Part shown: positions 53,036-61,003 of the stretch, piece after piece | How positions within the stretch are numbered: position 1 is the stretch's first letter | How the letters are laid out: each line of letters opens with the position of its first letter | DNA from: Pirellulales bacterium | GTDB lineage: Bacteria > Planctomycetota > Planctomycetia > Pirellulales > JACPPG01 | DNA length: 61,285 nucleotides | Reading direction: 5' to 3' | Assembly: GCA_036490175.1 (NCBI GenBank) | Contig: DASXEJ010000077.1 | Span: forward strand, 1 to 61,285 | The notes under the pieces: model-generated | What the model was told of the DNA's origin: nothing | What the model saw: only the letters and a program-made list of their open reading frames with translations | Database searches by the model: none | Program-made: the position numbers and the translations under genes

Positions 53036-54148
53036 GTGACCGGCTATCCGGGCTTCATCGCTGGACAATTGTTGAAACGTTTCCTAGCCAAACCCGGAAC
53101 CACGGTCCGGCTGCTCGTCATTCCGGCAATGCGCGCCGCCGCCGAGGCAGCCCGCGAGGAAATCCCGTTGGGGCGCGAGCGGACGGAAATCGTGTTGGGG
53201 GATATTACGCGGCCTTATCTGGGGCTCGACGCAGCCACCCTCGCCAGCCTGGCCGCCGAAGTCGACACCGTCTATCACCTGGCCGCGATTTATGATTTGG
53301 CTACGCCGCAGCAGATTTCGCGGCTGGTCAATGTCACAGGCACGGAAAACGTTCTCGATTTCTGCGAATCGCTTCCCCATTTACGCAAGCTTGTTTACTT
53401 TTCCACGGCTTACGTCTCGGGCACGCGAACCGGCCGGGTCCTGGAAGACGAGTTGTCCGAGTCGACCAGTTGGAAGAACTATTATGAACTCACCAAGTGG
53501 GAGGCCGAAGTCGCCGTGCGCCGGCGCTGGAAACGGATTCCGACCGTGATCATCCGGCCAGGCGTCGTAACCGGCGATTCGCGAACCGGGGAAATCAACA
53601 AGTACGACGGGCCCTACTTCGTGATTCGCGCGATGGCCGCCCTGGAACAGAAAGGTCTGCTCGGCTGGAGCCGTTACTTCTGGTCGGGCGGGCGCGACAC
53701 ACGTTTCTACATGGTGCCGGTCGATTTCATCTGCGACGCGACTGAGTTTCTGGCACATCATGACAGTGCCGCGGGCAAAGCCTATCACGTGCTGCCGAAT
53801 CCAGCCGTGACGATGGGAGAACTGAGCGCCGCATTGTTTACCGCATTCGGATTGCGACCGCCGCCGTTCAGCACGCCCCCATGGCTCGCCCGTTTTTTCT
53901 TCAAGATGTTTCCGGTTCTGTCGCGGGCGTTACAATTTCCGCCCGAAGTGTTCGCCTACATGAAGCACGACGTGACCTACGATACGCGCAATCTGGATGC
54001 CGCGCTCGCCGGCTCGGGCATTCACTGCCCGTCGCCGCGAGAATGCGTGCCCGCGATGGTCGATTTCGTGCGCCGGCATCCTGATATCGCCACCAACTTC
54101 GGCCAGAATGCGACCAGCCGGCCCGAGATGGTGACGACGGCTCCGTGA
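53036..54148 (+). CDS. Extended SDR / NAD-dependent epimerase-dehydratase
   Basis: A 370-residue extended SDR. The cofactor loop TGYPGFIAGQLL starts the protein (G-x-P-G-x-x-x-G), VYHLAAIYDL near 80 and STAYVSGTRTG near 122 follow, and the catalytic Tyr-x3-Lys is in NYYELTKWEAEV (about 148-159). IIRPGVVTGDSRTGEI matches the family's substrate loop. The nearest types are dihydroflavonol-reductase and fatty-acyl-reductase-like proteins. Start problem: the only usable GTG, at 53036, cuts off part of the first strand; in-frame ATC TTC and, earlier, CTG and ATT codons precede it. The true start may be a rare codon up to about 20 bases upstream. Confidence 0.8.
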   Translation: MTGYPGFIAGQLLKRFLAKPGTTVRLLVIPAMRAAAEAAREEIPLGRERTEIVLGDITRPYLGLDAATLASLAAEVDTVYHLAAIYDLATPQQISRLVNVTGTENVLDFCESLPHLRKLVYFSTAYVSGTRTGRVLEDELSESTSWKNYYELTKWEAEVAVRRRWKRIPTVIIRPGVVTGDSRTGEINKYDGPYFVIRAMAALEQKGLLGWSRYFWSGGRDTRFYMVPVDFICDATEFLAHHDSAAGKAYHVLPNPAVTMGELSAALFTAFGLRPPPFSTPPWLARFFFKMFPVLSRALQFPPEVFAYMKHDVTYDTRNLDAALAGSGIHCPSPRECVPAMVDFVRRHPDIATNFGQNATSRPEMVTTAP

Positions 54149-54215
54149 CACGCGATCGCCGAGCGATCGCGAGCCCAGAGTGCGCGTTGCCTTTGCCGCG
54201 CCGCGCATAAAAAAA

Positions 54216-54250
54216 GCCGCGGCCATCTTGTTTGAGAAGATGGCCGCGGC
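54216..54250 (-). terminator. Strong intrinsic terminator, minus strand
   Basis: GCCGCGGCCATCTT (54216-54229) and AAGATGGCCGCGGC (54237-54250) are a perfect 14-bp inverted repeat with a 7-base loop. Read on the minus strand the stem is followed by seven Ts and then ATGCGC (54203-54215). It probably ends the DUF1501-DUF1080-FlgM-like transcript, although it lies about 540 bases past the FlgM-like stop. The opposite side has no T-run, so it should act mainly on minus-strand transcripts. Confidence 0.8.
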
Positions 54251-54338
54251 CTAACTGAATCCAACCTCCCGCCGATTGCGACGGTGGAGTCGCTGCGAGA
54301 AGGACGATGGTCAGGCTGTGCTAGGCACTAGCCGGTCT

Positions 54339-54360
54339 AGGACCCCGGTCCTCGCTTTTT
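54339..54360 (+). terminator. Possible weak plus-strand terminator
   Basis: AGGAC (54339-54343) pairs with GTCCT (54348-54352) around a CCCG loop, and five Ts follow after CGC. It could end the SDR transcript, 190 bases past its stop. The stem is only 5 bp, so this is tentative. Confidence 0.35.
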
Positions 54361-54445
54361 GGGTTGGCACCTCCGACGGAATTCGAGGCGAGAGGCATGG
54401 CTCTAAAAGTCGTATCTACTGGTTGCAGATTACATCGGCAGCATT

Positions 54446-54497
54446 GCCCGGCGGGTACGACGGAATTTTCGATTTTTTACGTCGCCACCCGCCGGGC
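54446..54497. repeat. Long inverted repeat with AT-rich loop
   Basis: GCCCGGCGGGT (54446-54456) and ACCCGCCGGGC (54487-54497) are perfect 11-bp arms. Inside them CGACG and CGTCG pair again after a small internal bulge, for about 16 bp in total. The apex is AT-rich (AATTTTCGATTTTTTA). It lies in the non-coding stretch between the FlgM-like stop and the terminator. Confidence 0.6.
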
Positions 54498-54788
54498 GAT
54501 TTTGCAACCCGGTAATAACATTCTACCGCGCGAACGCTTAGAGTGATTCCAGGAGGCGAAAACTTCCCGAGATTTGCGCTGCGGCTCGTGATTTGCATTG
54601 CCGGCAAAGGGTAGCAACGGGCGTCCTCATGCAGTCGCGGGCTGGCCTTACGGCAGCGTCGAACCCATGAGGGCAATCCACGCCAACAATAAGCCGCCTG
54701 GGCCCCGGGACGACGATCGCCTGACGGAGTGCTGTCGTAAGACAGTTTGGCACTCGCACGGCGGGGAAGCGGCAGAACCGCCTATGGC

Positions 54789-54968
54789 CTATTTCGGCCG
54801 GCGCCGCGGACCGTTGGCAGAGTCCTCCCGACCCTCAAAGTCGTCCAGCAGGGCGTCCACAGCGGCCGACAGACGCTCGGGCGTTTCGTACGTCCCGGCC
54901 TCGATGGCTTGCCGAATCTCGGCCAGCCGAACTCGTCGCTCCGCGGGGCTCTGCGGGAAATTGGTCAT
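54789..54968 (-). CDS. FlgM-like 59-residue protein
   Basis: A 59-residue protein beginning MTNFPQSPAERRVRLAEIRQ, followed by AIEAGTYETPERLSAAVDAL and LDDFEGRED. The spacing of the basic helix, I-R-x2-I-x2-G-x-Y, T-P-E-R-L and A-x-D-x-L-L matches the conserved half of FlgM, the anti-sigma factor that holds sigma-28. Such short FlgM-like proteins are widespread in planctomycetes, often without any flagellar gene nearby, as here. The ATG at 54968 lies 6 bases after the DUF1080 stop, so it is very probably translated from the same mRNA. At 59 residues it is shorter than enterobacterial FlgM (97); only the sigma-binding-type helices are present. Its sigma partner, if any, is unknown. Confidence 0.72.
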   Translation of the reverse strand: MTNFPQSPAERRVRLAEIRQAIEAGTYETPERLSAAVDALLDDFEGREDSANGPRRRPK

Positions 54969-54974
54969 GGCGCT

Positions 54975-55979
54975 CTATTTCTTCTCGACAATCCAGATGT
55001 TGCGATAGTAGACCGGGTTGCCGTGGTTCTGCAGCTGGAACGGTCCGACGCCGGGTGCCTCTTGCGGCAAGCCGCCTGGCGTCAGCTTCGGCAGTTCGAA
55101 GTTCTCGTAGATCGGCACGCCGTTGTGCCGCACGCTGACGATGGCATTCTTCGTTTTCTTGCCGGCGTCATCAAATCGTGCCGCGGTGAAGTCTATGTCA
55201 TAGGTCTGCCACGTCAGCGGCGGATAGCACATGTTTACGGCCGGCGCCTGAATTGAATAAAACCCGCCACATTCGTTGTCTTTTCCGTCCAACCCGAACG
55301 AATCGAGCACTTGCAGTTCGTAGCGGTTTTGCAGGTAGACGCCGCTGTTGCCCCGGCCCTGGCCGCGCGCGGCTGGCATAAACGGGGTTTGGAACTCGAT
55401 GTGCAACTGAAAATCGCGGAAGCTGTCCTTACTGATGCAACCAGCAGCGAGCAATCCGCCGTCCGCCAATCGACCGCCGTTCCACTTATCGACCGACGTG
55501 CCGTCGAATAATACGATAGCGTCTGCGGGTGGTTTGGCACCGAGTGTGGGGCTTTTGCGTTCAACGCGCTTCAATGTTCCGATTTTGGCGCCGTCGGCAC
55601 CAGTCACAGTAATTACGCCGTCGACCAGTTTGCCGGTGGGGCCCTCTCCACTAATCGTTGTCACGCCGTCCTTGGTCTCGCCCGAGCGATGGCGCCGACC
55701 CGCGTCCTTGTTCCAGCCGTCGCCCGGCAGACCGCCAGGATATCCCTCGGCATCGAACTTGCCGTCCCCCAGCGCGATGACCTGCATACCAACCTTGCGG
55801 GGCTCTCCGTTGATCGTCAGTTCGCCCACGTACTCGCCCTGCACTTTGTAGTCAGGCCCAGCGTCGGCTGCCGCGGTGAACGTGGACTGCCCCTTGTCGG
55901 CAGCGATCGCTTGGCCGAGCGGCGCGGCAGCAAACAGCAACAGGGCGGGCAGAACGGCGCGGGCGAAGAGGCGGCTCAT
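54975..55979 (-). CDS. DUF1080 (3-keto-disaccharide hydrolase-like) secreted protein
   Basis: A 334-residue exported protein. The ATG at 55979 has AAGGAAA before it and a signal peptide (about 1-26). A beta-rich N-terminal region (about 35-135, with PGGLPGDGWN) precedes the DUF1080 jelly-roll: AIVLFDGTSVDKWNGG (about 148-163), FQLHIEFQTPF (about 188), GNSGVYLQNRYELQVLDSFG (about 207-226), then NPVYYRNIWIVEKK at the end. The DUF1080 fold resembles LamG-type lectins, and the family is annotated as a 3-keto-disaccharide hydrolase. A palindromic operator-like sequence lies 74 bases upstream. The FlgM-like gene is coupled 6 bases after its stop. The DUF1501 gene lies upstream on the same strand. 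Confidence 0.85.
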   Translation of the reverse strand: MSRLFARAVLPALLLFAAAPLGQAIAADKGQSTFTAAADAGPDYKVQGEYVGELTINGEPRKVGMQVIALGDGKFDAEGYPGGLPGDGWNKDAGRRHRSGETKDGVTTISGEGPTGKLVDGVITVTGADGAKIGTLKRVERKSPTLGAKPPADAIVLFDGTSVDKWNGGRLADGGLLAAGCISKDSFRDFQLHIEFQTPFMPAARGQGRGNSGVYLQNRYELQVLDSFGLDGKDNECGGFYSIQAPAVNMCYPPLTWQTYDIDFTAARFDDAGKKTKNAIVSVRHNGVPIYENFELPKLTPGGLPQEAPGVGPFQLQNHGNPVYYRNIWIVEKK

Positions 55980-56052
55980 GGTGTTTCCTTGTGGCGCGGG
56001 AATGACTCGTATGCACCGAAGCATTGAGAAAGCAGGCTTCGGTCGGCCGCTA

Positions 56053-56068
56053 TTGTGCGCACGCACAA
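56053..56068. promoter_or_regulatory. Perfect palindrome upstream of the DUF1080 gene
   Basis: TTGTGCG (56053-56059) and CGCACAA (56062-56068) form a perfect 7-bp inverted repeat with a 2-base CA centre. It sits about 74-89 bases before the DUF1080 ATG, inside the 228-base gap after the DUF1501 gene. The size and symmetry suit a dimeric regulator's operator. Confidence 0.42.
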
Positions 56069-56207
56069 CAGACACCGCAAGTTTCGGAAGAAAGTTGCCA
56101 GGGAGTCCCATCCCACGAGCGCAGCCGAAAGGCGAGCGTCTACACGCACCAAGAATTGCGATTACACGCATCCGCAAACACCAACCACGCACGATCGCGC
56201 GGCGGTT

Positions 56208-57674
56208 CTACGCCAACAACCCTGTAACGACTTCCCCCTTCACCAGCTCGCGAGGCTGGTTCAGGTGGTTGTAAACGATCGTATTCGGATCGATGCCGAC
56301 CGAATGATAGATCGTCGCCAACAGGTTGGCCGGATGGACCGGATCCTCGAGGGGGCCGCTGCCCGTGGCGTCCGACTTGCCGTACACGCTGCCCCGTTTG
56401 ATGCCGGCACCCGCGATGCAGGCCGTATAGCAATACGGCCAGTGGTCGCGGCCATCGTCGCTGTTGGTATTGCCCGAGGTACTCACGCCGCGTTTGGGGC
56501 TGCGGCCAAACTCACCGATGGCCAACACCAGGGTGTCGGCCAATAAACCGCGTTCGTCGAGGTCGGCGATCAATGCCGACAAGCCGCCATCGAGCAGCGG
56601 CGCACATTGATTCTTCATGCGGCCCGATAACCCCACATGTACATCGAACGAATGGTTGTCGCTGTTGGCGACCTTGGGCCAATTGACTTCCACCACGCGG
56701 GTGCCGGCCTCGACCAATCGGCGGGCGAGCAGCAGGCTCTGGCCAAAGGTGTTGTTGCCGTATTTTTCGCGTGTGGCGAGCGTTTCCTTCGATAGATCGA
56801 ACGCATCGCGTGCTCGTCCCGAGATCACCAGGCTGAGAGCCCGGTCATAGTATTCGTCCAGATCGTAGCGCGCCGTGGCTCGCTCGACGGCGGGCATGCC
56901 CTCGGCAATCACATCACGCAGCTTGGCACGACGCTCCAAGCGCGCCGAGGAAACTTCGGGACGCAGCTGTAAGTCGTCGACCTTGATGCGCGACATCTTG
57001 GCCATGTCCATGTCGTCGCCAGTCGGATAGAGATAGTACGGGTCAAAGGCGCGGCCGAGAAAGCCTGCCGTGCCGGCCTTGCCCACTACGTTGCTCTCCT
57101 GCAGCGGTCGTGGCATCATCACGAACGGCAGCATCGGCACCGTCGTCGGTTTCAGACGGACGATGTTGGAGCCAAAGTTCGGAAAGTCCTTCGGGCTCGG
57201 CGGCTCCAATTGTCCCGACGCGCTGACGCGATCGGTCGTATAGCCGGTCAGCATTTGGTAGATGGCAGCCGTATGATTGAACAGGCCATTCGGCGTGTAG
57301 CTTACGGAACGGATCAGTGTCAGCTTATCAGTCACTTGTGCGAGCTTGGGCATCAGCTCCGTGACTTGCAGCCCTGGCGTTTTGGTATCGATGGGATTGA
57401 AGACGCTCTTCACATTGTCAGGAACGTTAGGCTTGGGATCCCACAAGTCGAGATGACTGGGACCGCCCTGCAAGAAAATCAAGATCACGCTTTTCGCCTT
57501 GCCCCAACCAGGCCCACCGGTCACGGCGGCTTCGGCAGCACGTGCGCTCTGCTGATGACGGAACATGTCGGCGAGAGAGAGTCCCAACATCGACGAACCG
57601 CCGACTCGCAGCAACTCGCGGCGGGTGACTCCGTCGCATGTGTCTTTGCCAGCCCGTCCAGGAATTACCAGCAT
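56208..57674 (-). CDS. DUF1501 protein with twin-arginine leader (second copy)
   Basis: A 488-residue protein with the Tat-type leader [20 protein letters not shown] (about 16-35). The DUF1501 core is clear: [20 protein letters not shown] (about 63-82), [15 protein letters not shown], a [18 protein letters not shown] segment, then [15 protein letters not shown] and [21 protein letters not shown] near the end. It is not close to the first copy (34167-35651) in these phrases and belongs to the shorter, DUF1080-associated type. Two cleaner phrases, [20 protein letters not shown] and [19 protein letters not shown], are typical of the C-terminus. It heads the group DUF1501, DUF1080, FlgM-like on the minus strand. 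Confidence 0.9.
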   Translation of the reverse strand: MLVIPGRAGKDTCDGVTRRELLRVGGSSMLGLSLADMFRHQQSARAAEAAVTGGPGWGKAKSVILIFLQGGPSHLDLWDPKPNVPDNVKSVFNPIDTKTPGLQVTELMPKLAQVTDKLTLIRSVSYTPNGLFNHTAAIYQMLTGYTTDRVSASGQLEPPSPKDFPNFGSNIVRLKPTTVPMLPFVMMPRPLQESNVVGKAGTAGFLGRAFDPYYLYPTGDDMDMAKMSRIKVDDLQLRPEVSSARLERRAKLRDVIAEGMPAVERATARYDLDEYYDRALSLVISGRARDAFDLSKETLATREKYGNNTFGQSLLLARRLVEAGTRVVEVNWPKVANSDNHSFDVHVGLSGRMKNQCAPLLDGGLSALIADLDERGLLADTLVLAIGEFGRSPKRGVSTSGNTNSDDGRDHWPYCYTACIAGAGIKRGSVYGKSDATGSGPLEDPVHPANLLATIYHSVGIDPNTIVYNHLNQPRELVKGEVVTGLLA

Positions 57675-57912
57675 CGTGGGCTCCTCGCGTCGTGGGGTTT
57701 GCGGTGGGGCGCATCGCAGGGCGCGGAATAGAATCCGCGCAGCCGCCGCGTGCGCAATGCTTTGGCGTGCAAGGGGCAGTATAGCGCCGGCGGAAAGCGC
57801 GTGTCAACTGCGTGGAATCGCGAAACCCAGCCCAAGAAACGACTTGCGATCATTTTACAGAAATCGCGATGGCGGCGGCAAAACCATGTCCGCCACGGCT
57901 CGATCGCTGACG

Positions 57913-58866
57913 CTACCACGACTCAACTTGCAGTGCATGAGCCGCCAAAAAGGCCTCGGCCTCGGATCGCGAGAAAACGCTCTCGGTGGCACTGATCGAA
58001 CGCACGCAACTGGCTCCCAGGGCGCTGGCCCAGGCCAGGCAGCCGCGCGGGTCGGCACCGGCCAGCAGTCCGGCGATGTAGCCGGCGTCGAAGGCGTCGC
58101 CCGCGCCGGTGCCGCCAACATAGTGGGTTGGAAATACGCCGGCTTTTAATCTCAGGTCTTTCGTGGCCAAAACGGTTCCCTCGCCGCCGCAGGTAATCAC
58201 GGCCGTACCGGCGCCTGCCGCTAAAAAGCGCTCGGCCTGCGCCTGGGGTTCGGCCAAACCGGTGATGGCCGCGGCCTCGTCGGTGTTCGGCAGAAAGATG
58301 TCGGTCTCGGCAAGCACTGGCGCCAACTGCGACCAATGGTCGCCGGGACCCGGCAGAACTACGTCCAGGACCGTCGTCACGCCCCAGCGGCGGACCTGAC
58401 GAAATACTTCGGTCAATTCATCGGGCAATAGCGCGGGCATCAGCAGATATCCGCCGACGTACAGAACCTTCGCCGCGCGCACGCGCTCCAACGGAATATC
58501 GGCCGCGGTGAAGCGGGCGTTGGCTCCTACGGTGTGTACGAAGCGCCGGTCCTGGCCGCGCACATTAACAATAAGGGTTCCTGAGGTGCCGACGCCCGCC
58601 AATTCGCGCACGCTCGAGATGTCGACGCCCGACTCGGCGAGCGACTCGACGATATAGCGTCCAAATACGTCGCGCCCGACTGAACCGACGACCGCCACCC
58701 GCACGCCGACGCGGGCCAGGTCCACCGCGGCATTTGACGCACAACCGCCGATCGACAGCGACAAGTGATCGGTCAGAATCAGCTCTCCCGCCGCTGGCAC
58801 ATGCTCGATCGGCGCACAGCCGTGATCGGCCACCAGAATCCCCACGCTTAAGCAGTCGATATCCAT
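57913..58866 (-). CDS. PfkB-family carbohydrate kinase
   Basis: A 317-residue ribokinase-like kinase. The sugar-binding GGCASNAAVDLARVGVRVAVVG (about 36-57) and DVFGRYIVESL come first. The C-terminal PfkB signature VGGTGAGDAFDAGYIAGLLAG (about 250-270) carries the catalytic Asp and the anion hole. The preceding ITCGGEGTVLATKD strand binds the nucleotide. Substrates in this family include ribose, fructose, adenosine, sulfofructose and others; none is specified by the sequence. The ATG at 58866 is the natural start. It lies between amt and the DUF1501 group on the same strand, with gaps over 200 bases on each side, so it is probably its own unit. Confidence 0.88.
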   Translation of the reverse strand: MDIDCLSVGILVADHGCAPIEHVPAAGELILTDHLSLSIGGCASNAAVDLARVGVRVAVVGSVGRDVFGRYIVESLAESGVDISSVRELAGVGTSGTLIVNVRGQDRRFVHTVGANARFTAADIPLERVRAAKVLYVGGYLLMPALLPDELTEVFRQVRRWGVTTVLDVVLPGPGDHWSQLAPVLAETDIFLPNTDEAAAITGLAEPQAQAERFLAAGAGTAVITCGGEGTVLATKDLRLKAGVFPTHYVGGTGAGDAFDAGYIAGLLAGADPRGCLAWASALGASCVRSISATESVFSRSEAEAFLAAHALQVESW

Positions 58867-59034
58867 CGTGTTGCGAAACGCCCTGGCAGGGCCTTAAGAA
58901 AGTTGGGCCGCCGGTCGATGCCGGACCGTTGGCGACGATCTTAGTGAACGCTGCCGCGGTTGTCGAACGCGGCCATACGGGCCAGATCACATCGCCATTG
59001 CAGATTGGGCCGCGCCACCGTTTTGTTACGGGGG

Positions 59035-59082
59035 CGCATAAAAAAAACCTTGGCCCGGGTAACAAAGTCACCCGAGCCAAGG
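59035..59082 (-). terminator. Intrinsic terminator of amt
   Basis: CCTTGGCCCGGGT (59048-59060) pairs with ACCCGAGCCAAGG (59070-59082) with one mismatch and a 9-base loop. On the minus strand eight Ts follow the stem and then ATGCGC (59034-59047). It lies about 140 bases past the amt stop. Confidence 0.8.
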
Positions 59083-59138
59083 CCGTCCTTCTGGCTTGGC
59101 GAAAGCCAGAGTTCCGTGATAAGGATCCACTCGATCCC

Positions 59139-59160
59139 ACGATTCGGCGTGCCGAATCGT
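59139..59160. repeat. Perfect 10-bp palindrome in the amt 3' region
   Basis: ACGATTCGGC (59139-59148) and GCCGAATCGT (59151-59160) are perfect complements with only GT between them. It lies 61 bases past the amt stop and before the terminator. Such a tight palindrome suits a protein-binding site or cruciform better than an RNA hairpin. Confidence 0.5.
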
Positions 59161-59220
59161 CATTGATCAGCAGCGATAAAGGCGATCGCCGCCGGCCAAC
59201 GGACCGTGCAGGGTCCTTCC

Positions 59221-60651
59221 TCAAATAAAGATGTAACCCTCCTCGTTGTGCTGGGTCAGGTCGAGGCCGCGCTGCTCGTCGTCGTGCGAGACACGCAGAC
59301 CCATGACGACGTCAAGTATCTTCAGCAAGACAAACGTGGCCACTATGGCCAGGACCCAAGTGCCGGCGACGGAAATCAGCTGGGCCTTCATGATCGAGCC
59401 CCCTTCCAACAAGCCAAGCGGCTTGTGTGTGCCGGCCACGTCCTGGACGGCACGGGTTGCGAAAACGCCTGTCAGGATAGCGCCCAACGTTCCGCCGACA
59501 CCATGCACGCCGAACACGTCCAAAGAATCGTCGTAGCCCATCGCCGGCTTTAGCACGGCACAGGCCAGACTGCATACCACGCCGGCAATTGCACCCATGA
59601 TCAGCGACGCCATGGGGGTCACGAAGCCCGACGCCGGTGTGATACACACCAGGCCGGCTACGGCTCCTGAAGCGGCACCGAGTAAAGTGGGCTTGCCCGT
59701 ACGTAGCCAATCAACGACGGCCCAAGCTACGCATGCGGCCGCAGCCGAGAAGTGCGTATTGCAGAAGGCGCTGGCCGCAATGCCGTCGGCCGCCAGGGCA
59801 CTACCGGCATTGAATCCAAACCACCCCACCCACAGCAGTCCGGCACCAATCAACGTATAGGTCAGGTTGTGCGGAGGCATCGGTTCGGTCGGGAAACCAA
59901 CCCGCTTGCCGATAACCAAAGCACAGACCAAGGCCGAGATGCCCGAGCTGATGTGCACGACCGTGCCGCCGGCAAAGTCGAGAGCTCCCCCTTCGATGGC
60001 ATTGGGCGAGTTATAGGCAAAGATGCCGCCACCCCACACCCAATGGCAGAGTGGACAATAAACGATGAAGTCCCACAGAATCGTGAACACCACCATCGTG
60101 CTGAACTTCATGCGCTCGGCGAACGAGCCAACAATCAGGGCCGGCGTGATGATGAAGAACATCCCCTGAAACAGCATGTGCGTCAGGTAAGGAATCGTGA
60201 GTCCTGGAAACATCGGCGTCGACTGGAAGGTAGTGTCGTTCCACTGTCCCCCCACGCCTTCCATGAAGAACATTTTGGCGTCGCCGATGTACTTCTCGGT
60301 GCCGCTGAAGCACAGCGAGTAGCAGAACAACGCCCACAACACCGTGTTCAACCCCATCAGGAAGAAGCATTGCATGAACACGTTGACAACGTTCTTCTTG
60401 CGCACCAGGCCGCCATAAAACATGGCCAATCCCGGCGCGGTCATCATCAGCACCAGGGCCGATGAAGTAAGAATCCAGGCATTGTCTCCCTTGTCCAGCG
60501 CAGGTTGCGGGGCAGGTTCCCCCGCTGCCGCGGCTTCCGCGACTTTCTCTTCAGCCACCTCGGCGGCTTCCTGGGCCCAGGCCTGTGTCGCCAGCTGCGC
60601 TAGCAGACTAAGCACCACGGCTGCGGTACAACAACACAACAACTTTTTCAT
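59221..60651 (-). CDS. amt: Ammonium transporter
   Basis: A 476-residue Amt/Rh-type channel. An N-terminal signal-like segment (about 1-26, ending AQA) and an acidic, alanine-rich stretch to about 55 come before the first channel helix (WILTSSALVLMMTAPGLAMF), a leader found in many Amt proteins. The family motif GGTVVHISSGISALVCA near residue 230 and VHGVGGTLGAILTGVF near 390 supply the twin pore histidines. About eleven channel helices follow. The C-terminal tail HDDEQRGLDLTQHNEEGY is the segment that PII/GlnK proteins contact in other bacteria. No glnB/glnK gene lies in the window. A strong terminator is found 140 bases downstream. Confidence 0.93.
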   Translation of the reverse strand: MKKLLCCCTAAVVLSLLAQLATQAWAQEAAEVAEEKVAEAAAAGEPAPQPALDKGDNAWILTSSALVLMMTAPGLAMFYGGLVRKKNVVNVFMQCFFLMGLNTVLWALFCYSLCFSGTEKYIGDAKMFFMEGVGGQWNDTTFQSTPMFPGLTIPYLTHMLFQGMFFIITPALIVGSFAERMKFSTMVVFTILWDFIVYCPLCHWVWGGGIFAYNSPNAIEGGALDFAGGTVVHISSGISALVCALVIGKRVGFPTEPMPPHNLTYTLIGAGLLWVGWFGFNAGSALAADGIAASAFCNTHFSAAAACVAWAVVDWLRTGKPTLLGAASGAVAGLVCITPASGFVTPMASLIMGAIAGVVCSLACAVLKPAMGYDDSLDVFGVHGVGGTLGAILTGVFATRAVQDVAGTHKPLGLLEGGSIMKAQLISVAGTWVLAIVATFVLLKILDVVMGLRVSHDDEQRGLDLTQHNEEGYIFI

Positions 60652-60980
60652 TTCCGGCCTCGCTTTTTAGAAGGACTCCCTGGAAAAATCGAATGCTCGC
60701 CGTGCCGAGTCCAGGTCGCTCGGCAGGGCGTTTTTGATCGAGGATCGACAGACCGCCTCGCCTGTTGTGCGGTCCGCGCGTTTTCTGCAACAAACACAGT
60801 CGCGGCTTACCGATCACATAAATCGCGACCGAATCCACGAAACTCTGCTGGCAAGAATCGCTTGGGGCTAGCGAACGTCCACACGGGTCGCGTCAAGCTG
60901 TTCCTTCGCATCAAGGCGAGGGAGAATCGACGCAAAAAACCGTTGTCCTGGACGCCCAAGTCACGATTCTTGAATGCACG
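60652..60980. other. Region upstream of amt
   Basis: No gene recognised. It should hold the amt promoter; no clear sigma-54 (GG-N10-GC) or sigma-70 pair was found that I would defend. GAGGCCGGAA precedes the amt ATG as its ribosome binding site. A run of six Ts on the minus strand near 60935 could help end the upstream transcript, but its stem is weak. Confidence 0.4.
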
Positions 60981-61003
60981 TCAAACTTGCAACTTGACGT
61001 GCA
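60975..61003. repeat. Perfect 10-bp inverted repeat across a gene end
   Basis: TGCACGTCAA (60975-60984) pairs with TTGACGTGCA (60994-61003) across a 9-base loop. It overlaps the stop codon of the partial minus-strand gene at 60981, so part of the stem encodes its last residues. No T-tract follows on either side. Confidence 0.55.

Larger units (their letters stand above)
54251..54788. other. Non-coding region with several hairpins
   Basis: No convincing gene on either strand. It contains a possible plus-strand terminator (54339-54360), a small hairpin GCTAG-GCA-CTAGC (about 54320-54332) and a long GC-rich inverted repeat (54446-54497). If the minus-strand transcript reaches the terminator at 54250, this would be a 3' untranslated region of about 540 bases. 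Confidence 0.5.
58867..59220. other. Gap between amt and the PfkB gene
   Basis: No coding frame was accepted. The part nearer 59220 is the amt 3' region, with a palindrome at 59139-59160 and an intrinsic terminator at 59048-59082. The part nearer 58867 should hold the PfkB promoter, but no consensus pair stands out. Confidence 0.5.

Noticed and set aside
60652-60800. Possible sigma-54 promoter for amt around GGCACGGCGAGC
   Set aside because: The GG-N10-GC spacing does not fit.
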